Source: Ancylothrix sp. D3o
GTDB taxonomy: Bacteria > Cyanobacteriota > Cyanobacteriia > Cyanobacteriales > Oscillatoriaceae
Assembly (NCBI RefSeq): GCF_025370775.1
Contig: NZ_JAMXEX010000001.1
Location: 372,001-436,000, forward strand
Direction of reading: 5' to 3'
Length of the DNA: 64,000 nt
The notes under the pieces are model-generated. The model did no database searches and was not told the DNA's origin. It saw only the letters and a list, made by a program, of their open reading frames with translations. Both the position numbers and the translations under genes were made by a program. The number at the start of each line of letters is the position of its first letter. Positions within the stretch are counted from its first letter, which is position 1. Below are positions 59,414 through 64,000 of the stretch, piece after piece.

Positions 59414-60805
59414 ATGGTAGACCTAACTCCGACCCCCAGTTTTAGTTTAACGATTCGCTTGCAACTCCCCAACCGCGCTGGAATGCTGGCCAACGTCACT
59501 CACGCTATTGCCTCGGTTGGCGGCAACTTGGGCCAAATTGATTTAATCGAGCAAACTCGACAAGTTTCTCTTCGGGAAATTACGGTTGATGCGACTTGTG
59601 ACGAACACATTGAGGCTATTGTTAACGCTGTTAAAGCCTTAGAAGATGTGCAAGTCTTGAAAGTTTATGATCGGACTTTTCATCTGCATCGTGGCGGAAA
59701 AATTAGCATCCACAGCAAAATGCACCTGAAAACTCAGGCAGAATTAGCTATGGCTTATACTCCGGGTGTGGGCCGTATTTGTAAGGCAATTGCTGAAGAT
59801 CCGCAACAGGTTTATAAACTCACGATTAAACAAAATACTGTTGCTATTGTTACTGATGGTAGTGCGGTTTTGGGCCTTGGCAATTTGGGCCCAGAGGCGG
59901 CGATGCCGGTGATGGAAGGCAAGGCGATGTTGTTTAAAGAGTTTGCCGGTATTGATGCGTTTCCGATTTGTTTGGCAACTCAAAATACAGACGAAATTGT
60001 GCAAACGGTGAAAAATTTGGCGCCGGTTTTTGGCGGGGTGAATTTAGAAGATATTGCGGCACCGCGATGTTTTGAAATTGAATCTCGTCTGCGTCAAGAG
60101 TTGGATATTCCTATTTTTCACGATGACCAACATGGGACGGCAATTGTGACGCTGGCGGCGTTGGTTAATGCGCTTAAAGTTGTAAATAAGGCAATGGCTG
60201 AGGTGGCAATTGTTATTAATGGTGCCGGTGCGGCTGGCATTGCTATTGCACGTTTACTGCAAAAAGCTGGAGCCGAAAAAATTGTCATTTGCGATTCTAA
60301 GGGGATTTTGTCGAAGAGCCGGTCTGACCTGAATCCAGAAAAACAGCAATTTGCGGTGGAACAAACTGGCTTGCTGGCGGATGCGCTAATTGGTGCTGAT
60401 GTGTTTATTGGGGTAAGCGCGCCGGGGGTTTTGACTCCGGAGATGGTACGCTCTATGGCAAAAGAGCGCATTGTTTTTGCGATGGCTAATCCGATTCCTG
60501 AAATTCAGCCGGAGTTGGTGGCGACGGAAGTGGCGGTGATGGCTACCGGTCGCAGTGATTATGCTAACCAAATTAATAATGTTTTGGCGTTTCCGGGGCT
60601 GTTTCGCGGTGCTCTTGATTGTCGCGCTGCTACGCTGACTACAACGATGTATCTGGAAGCGGCGATGGCTATTGCTTCTTTGATTAATCCTTCGGAGTTG
60701 CACCGCGAGTATATAGTGCCTTCGGTTTTTGATGAGCGGGTGGCAACTGCTGTGGCCGGTGCTGTTCAAAAAGCGGCTCGTACTGAAGGTGTTGCTCGGT
60801 CGTAG
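59414..60805 (+). CDS. NAD(P)-malic enzyme with N-terminal ACT domain
   Basis: 463 aa. An ACT regulatory domain (10-85, [20 protein letters not shown] quoted in part: [11 protein letters not shown]), then a malic-enzyme catalytic domain (95-215) with AYTPGVG and the lysine in EGKAMLFKE, then an NAD-binding domain ([11 protein letters not shown]). It decarboxylates malate to pyruvate. The ACT domain suggests control by an amino acid. With pckA and gap1 it marks the C3/C4 node. Confidence 0.93.
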   Translation: MVDLTPTPSFSLTIRLQLPNRAGMLANVTHAIASVGGNLGQIDLIEQTRQVSLREITVDATCDEHIEAIVNAVKALEDVQVLKVYDRTFHLHRGGKISIHSKMHLKTQAELAMAYTPGVGRICKAIAEDPQQVYKLTIKQNTVAIVTDGSAVLGLGNLGPEAAMPVMEGKAMLFKEFAGIDAFPICLATQNTDEIVQTVKNLAPVFGGVNLEDIAAPRCFEIESRLRQELDIPIFHDDQHGTAIVTLAALVNALKVVNKAMAEVAIVINGAGAAGIAIARLLQKAGAEKIVICDSKGILSKSRSDLNPEKQQFAVEQTGLLADALIGADVFIGVSAPGVLTPEMVRSMAKERIVFAMANPIPEIQPELVATEVAVMATGRSDYANQINNVLAFPGLFRGALDCRAATLTTTMYLEAAMAIASLINPSELHREYIVPSVFDERVATAVAGAVQKAARTEGVARS

Positions 60806-60847
60806 TAATTTTCGCTTTGCCGGTGGGTTTGGGTTGAGGGTAATCGC

Positions 60848-60880
60848 GGGCAAGATGCCCGCGCCACTGGGGCATAACCC
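60848..60880. repeat. Dispersed repeat, short copy
   Basis: GCGGGCAAGATGCCCGCGCC and CACTGGGGCATAA, matching the core of the 9035 element, between convergent genes. Confidence 0.6.
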
Positions 60881-61512
60881 TAGCCACCCACCGGCACGAT
60901 AGCCAACCGTTCATAGGCAGAGGTAATGGCTTTTTGACCGCGTAAATAGCCGGTATTTGCACCCGGACAAATGTAACTAAGGGTGTCAGCGCTAAAACTG
61001 TTTAGGAGTTTTTGGACGTTTTGTAATTGCCTGGGCCAATGAAAAGTTTTTGAGGTTTTCAGGGGCACCGGCTCGCCTTTTTGGTTGGGTATGATGTGCC
61101 GGCCTGTAAATAAAACTCCGCCGTTGCTGCTATGGTACAAACAGGATGACCCCGGAGAGTGTCCGGGTGTCCAAATCAGCTTGGCGGTTTCACTAAGATT
61201 GTATTCTTCGCGGAAGGTGGTTACTTTTGTTTCTGGCAGGAGGTAGGCTTCTTGTTCGGAGATGATCACTTCGCAGCCGAGAATTTGGCTGAGTTTTTCC
61301 GCTTTGCCTATGGCTCCTCGGTGGGTGATAAACAGCCCCTTGACTCCGCCTTGTTGTTGCAAAAATTCGAGGTTGGTGTCATCTAGGGCGGGAGAGTCTA
61401 TGAGGATGTTACCTCTATTTTCTACAATGAGATAGGCTGTTGCTCCCAAGGTGTCCCGATTGGGTGAAAACGCAAAAATTGTATCAAGGACGGCCTGTGG
61501 TTGCTTGGACAT
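60880..61512 (-). CDS. Metallo-beta-lactamase-fold protein with degenerate metal site
   Basis: 210 aa. The fold is visible from FITHRGAIGKAEK, WTPGHSPGSS and LFTGRHIIP. In active members the first would be THxHxDH; only His64 remains. The metal-bridging Asp of the third motif (TGD) is an Arg here (TGRH). His118 in TPGHSPG is kept. So it may bind no metal or only one, and its activity is doubtful. It starts 3 bp from the divergent M50-like gene. Confidence 0.82.
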   Translation of the reverse strand: MSKQPQAVLDTIFAFSPNRDTLGATAYLIVENRGNILIDSPALDDTNLEFLQQQGGVKGLFITHRGAIGKAEKLSQILGCEVIISEQEAYLLPETKVTTFREEYNLSETAKLIWTPGHSPGSSCLYHSSNGGVLFTGRHIIPNQKGEPVPLKTSKTFHWPRQLQNVQKLLNSFSADTLSYICPGANTGYLRGQKAITSAYERLAIVPVGG

Positions 61513-61515
61513 AGC

Positions 61516-62991
61516 ATGATTTTCTCTTTAATCCTGGTTTTAGGACTGCTTACTTATATTATTTTGCAGCGGACGGTGGCGCCGGTGACGGCTACCCCGG
61601 TTTGGCTTTTGTGGTTGGTGATGATGACTCCAGCTTTTTTGTGGAGTGCTTGGGTGTTGGTGTACGGTGAAAATAAACCGATTCCACCCTTGCTGATGCT
61701 GGTGCCATTTGTGCTTTGTCCGACTATTTATTTGTGGTTGGTTCAGCGGGGCCGGTTGCCAGAAACTCGCTCGGCTGCAACGGATGAGTCGAATGTAGAA
61801 AAAACTCTCCAGACTCCTGCTGAGCATACTGTGCCTTTACGTCCCATTTCCCAAGCGGAAGAAACGCAGTTACGAGAGTGTTTTCCTTGGTCGGTTTATT
61901 TTTTACAAAATCTGGAATACCGGCCTCAAGCGGTGATTTGTTGGGGTCATTTACGCAGTAATCCAGAAGAAGCTTATGGGGTTATTGGGGAAAATATTAA
62001 TAAGATTTTTGGCGACAGGTTTTTGTTGGTTTTTCGAGAAAATTTGAATGGTAAACCGTTTTTTGCTTTGGTTCCTAATCCTTATCAAGAATCGGCGGCG
62101 GAGAATTCTCTGGAGTTAAACCGGCCTTTTTTAGCTTTTGCCTTGTTTTTACTTTCGCTGTTTACGACAACGGTTGTCGGTGCACAAATGGCTGGGGTAT
62201 CAGCTAAAAGTCAGTCGTTAAATCTGGGGATTTTGCAGTTAGGTTTACCCTATGCTTTGGCTTTAATGGGAATTTTTGGGGTTTATGCGGTTTCGCGCTT
62301 TTTTGTGGCGCGTCATTACCGGTTGCGTTCAACTTTGCCTTATTTTATTCCGATTCCTTTTTTCTTGGGAACTTTGGGCGCTTTTATTTCCATTCGTTCG
62401 CCGGTTCCTCACCGCAAGGCTTTGTTTGATTTGAGTGTATCGGGGCCGGTTTTAAGTTTGCTGTTGAGTTTACCTTTGCTTTTGTGGGGGTTAGCTCATT
62501 CGCAGGTGGTGGCTTTGGGTGAGGATGTGGGATTGTTTAATTTTGATAAAGTTAATCCCCGTTTTTCTTTATTGTTTGCTCTTTTGAGTAAGTTGATGTT
62601 AGGCGCGGCTTTAACTGCGGATAAGGCTATTGATTTGCATCCGGTGGGCGTTGCTGGTTATGTGGGTTTGGTGATTACGGCGTTTTATTTGATGCCGGTT
62701 GGTCAGTTGGATGGGGGGCATATTGTTCATGCTATGTTTGGGCATCGAACGGCGGCTATTATTGGTCAATTTTCTCGGTTTTTGTTGTTAATTTTGTCGG
62801 TGGTTCAGCGCGAGTTGTTATTATGGGCTTTGCTGTTGTTTTTGATTCCTATTCGGGATGAACCGGCCCTTAATGATGTGACAGAGTTGGATAATAAACG
62901 TGATTTGTTGGGGCTAGTGATGTTGGGTTTGTTACTTTTGATTATTTTGCCCTTGCCTAAGTTTTTGTTAAATGTTTTGCAGTTTTCTTGA
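61516..62991 (+). CDS. M50 (site-2 protease)-like membrane protein without HExxH
   Basis: 491 aa with about eight TM segments. It aligns with EGY/S2P proteins through LPYFIPIPFFLGTLGAF, HRKALFDLSVSGP and MPVGQLDGGH (the distal zinc-binding LDG). The place where active members have HELGH reads YAVSR (before FFVARHYRLRSTLPYF), so the catalytic His-Glu-His is missing. Plant EGY3 is a known parallel. I use the ATG at 61516; the frame opens at a TTG at 61501. Confidence 0.85.
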   Translation: MIFSLILVLGLLTYIILQRTVAPVTATPVWLLWLVMMTPAFLWSAWVLVYGENKPIPPLLMLVPFVLCPTIYLWLVQRGRLPETRSAATDESNVEKTLQTPAEHTVPLRPISQAEETQLRECFPWSVYFLQNLEYRPQAVICWGHLRSNPEEAYGVIGENINKIFGDRFLLVFRENLNGKPFFALVPNPYQESAAENSLELNRPFLAFALFLLSLFTTTVVGAQMAGVSAKSQSLNLGILQLGLPYALALMGIFGVYAVSRFFVARHYRLRSTLPYFIPIPFFLGTLGAFISIRSPVPHRKALFDLSVSGPVLSLLLSLPLLLWGLAHSQVVALGEDVGLFNFDKVNPRFSLLFALLSKLMLGAALTADKAIDLHPVGVAGYVGLVITAFYLMPVGQLDGGHIVHAMFGHRTAAIIGQFSRFLLLILSVVQRELLLWALLLFLIPIRDEPALNDVTELDNKRDLLGLVMLGLLLLIILPLPKFLLNVLQFS

Positions 62992-63066
62992 AAGCTAATT
63001 AACTTGACAATTTACGTTATTTGTGATAACAAATAAAAACTAAATAAATTTGAGGAAAAAGTTAAA

Positions 63067-64000
63067 ATGAGCGATATAAAACCAATTAAAGTTTTTGGCG
63101 GTGGGCTGGCTGGAACTGAGGCGGCGTGGCAAATTGCACGGGCTGGGGTGCCGGTGATTTTGTATGAAATGCGGCCAAATTTTCTGAGTCCGGCACATCA
63201 TACAAGTGAATTGGCGGAGTTGGTTTGCAGTAATTCTTTTGGCGCAAAAGCAACGGATCGTGCTGCCGGTTTGCTGCATGAAGAATTACGTCGGCTGGGT
63301 TCGATTATTATTGGCAAGGCTGATAATCATTCGGTGCCGGCTGGGGGTGCTTTGGCGGTGGATCGAGCAGTTTTTAGTAAAGATTTAACGGAAACTTTGG
63401 CAAATCATCCTTTAATTGAATTGCGGCGCGAAGAGGTGCGATCTATTCCTGAAGATGATCTTGTGGTGTTAACCACCGGCCCCCTAACCAGTCACGATTT
63501 AGCGGAAGATTTACGCGCTTTTACCGGCCTGGAATACATGAGTTTTTTTGATGCTGCAAGTCCGATTGTTCTGGGCGAATCAATTAATTTTGATGTGGCT
63601 TTTCGGGCTTCTCGTTATGATAAAGGCGATGCAGATTATGTTAATTGCCCTATGAATAAGGAGCAATATCTGCATTTTTGGCAGGAATTATGCAAGGCTG
63701 AACAAGCAGAATTAAAAGATTTTGAACGGGAAACGGCAAAGTTTTTTGAGGCGTGTTTGCCTATTGAAGAAATGGCAAAACGCGGGGAAGATACAATGCG
63801 TTATGGCCCCCTCAAGCCGGTGGGTTTAACGGATGAGCGCACGGGTGAACGTTTTTATGCGGTTGTACAATTAAGACAGGAAGATAAGGCCGGTCAGCTT
63901 TGGAATATGGTAGGGTTTCAAACTAACCTCCGTTGGGGTGAACAAAAGCGAGTTTTTAGTTTGATTCCGGGGTTAGAAAATGCGGACTTTGTAAGGATGG
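63067..64000 (+). CDS. trmFO: tRNA m5U54 methyltransferase TrmFO (partial)
   Basis: Open from ATG 63067 to the window end, 311 codons. The FAD-binding [14 protein letters not shown] and [17 protein letters not shown] are diagnostic. Uses methylene-THF to methylate U54 of tRNA. The full protein is normally about 440-460 aa, so about one third lies outside. Confidence 0.96.
   Translation, partial: MSDIKPIKVFGGGLAGTEAAWQIARAGVPVILYEMRPNFLSPAHHTSELAELVCSNSFGAKATDRAAGLLHEELRRLGSIIIGKADNHSVPAGGALAVDRAVFSKDLTETLANHPLIELRREEVRSIPEDDLVVLTTGPLTSHDLAEDLRAFTGLEYMSFFDAASPIVLGESINFDVAFRASRYDKGDADYVNCPMNKEQYLHFWQELCKAEQAELKDFERETAKFFEACLPIEEMAKRGEDTMRYGPLKPVGLTDERTGERFYAVVQLRQEDKAGQLWNMVGFQTNLRWGEQKRVFSLIPGLENADFVRM

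Overview
The window looks like chromosomal DNA from a filamentous, non-heterocystous cyanobacterium of the Oscillatoriales type. Support comes from cyanobacterial marker genes (CrtR carotene hydroxylase, the Gap1-type GAPDH, HemE, GatB, an EGY-like M50 protein, the ffh-rpsP-KH-phoH run) and from a very high density of multi-domain sensory proteins. Species-level assignment is not possible by eye. I saw no rRNA, tRNA, CRISPR array, transposase or prophage. The last gene (trmFO) is cut by the window end.

Layout. 0-9 kb: housekeeping and metabolism (DMT-family exporter, SppA, chorismate mutase, CrtR, a GAF/GAF histidine kinase, HemE, an epimerase). 9-16 kb: a central-carbon block with gap1, ATP-type pckA and a CoA-ligase/GNAT protein; a good NtcA-like promoter lies in front of pckA. 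16-26 kb: a six-PAS hybrid kinase, alaS, two small proteins and a GHL10 glycosidase-like protein. 26-37 kb: a signalling island with a class III adenylate cyclase and a histidine kinase that share one N-terminal module, a decayed Rab-like GTPase, a REC-GGDEF-EAL protein, and a three-gene operon of coiled-coil protein, LC7-like/BON/OmpA membrane protein and intact Rab-like GTPase. 37-49 kb: gatB, argJ, then unusual fusions (phosphoglycerate-mutase-like domain + membrane domain + EF-hands; two globins + membrane segments + pentapeptide repeats) and a PAS/GAF protein with an unfamiliar C-terminus. 49-64 kb: a TPR protein, ffh-rpsP-KH-phoH, a MASE1 kinase, an ACT-malic enzyme, a divergent pair of metalloenzyme relatives that have both lost key metal ligands, and the start of trmFO.

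How the genes may work together. gap1, pckA, the CoA-ligase/acetyltransferase and malic enzyme all touch the C3/C4 and acetyl-CoA node. The 26-37 kb island combines cAMP synthesis, c-di-GMP breakdown, phosphorelay and a small-GTPase switch. Its GTPase/LC7-like/OmpA operon is the best candidate for a poorly described system: it has the parts of an MglA/MglB-type polarity or envelope-positioning switch tethered to peptidoglycan.

Non-coding structure. Convergent gene pairs are usually separated by perfect hairpins. Several short repeat families recur between genes. The hexamers GCCGGT/ACCGGC look strongly over-represented, while I saw no intact copy of the usual cyanobacterial HIP1 octamer.
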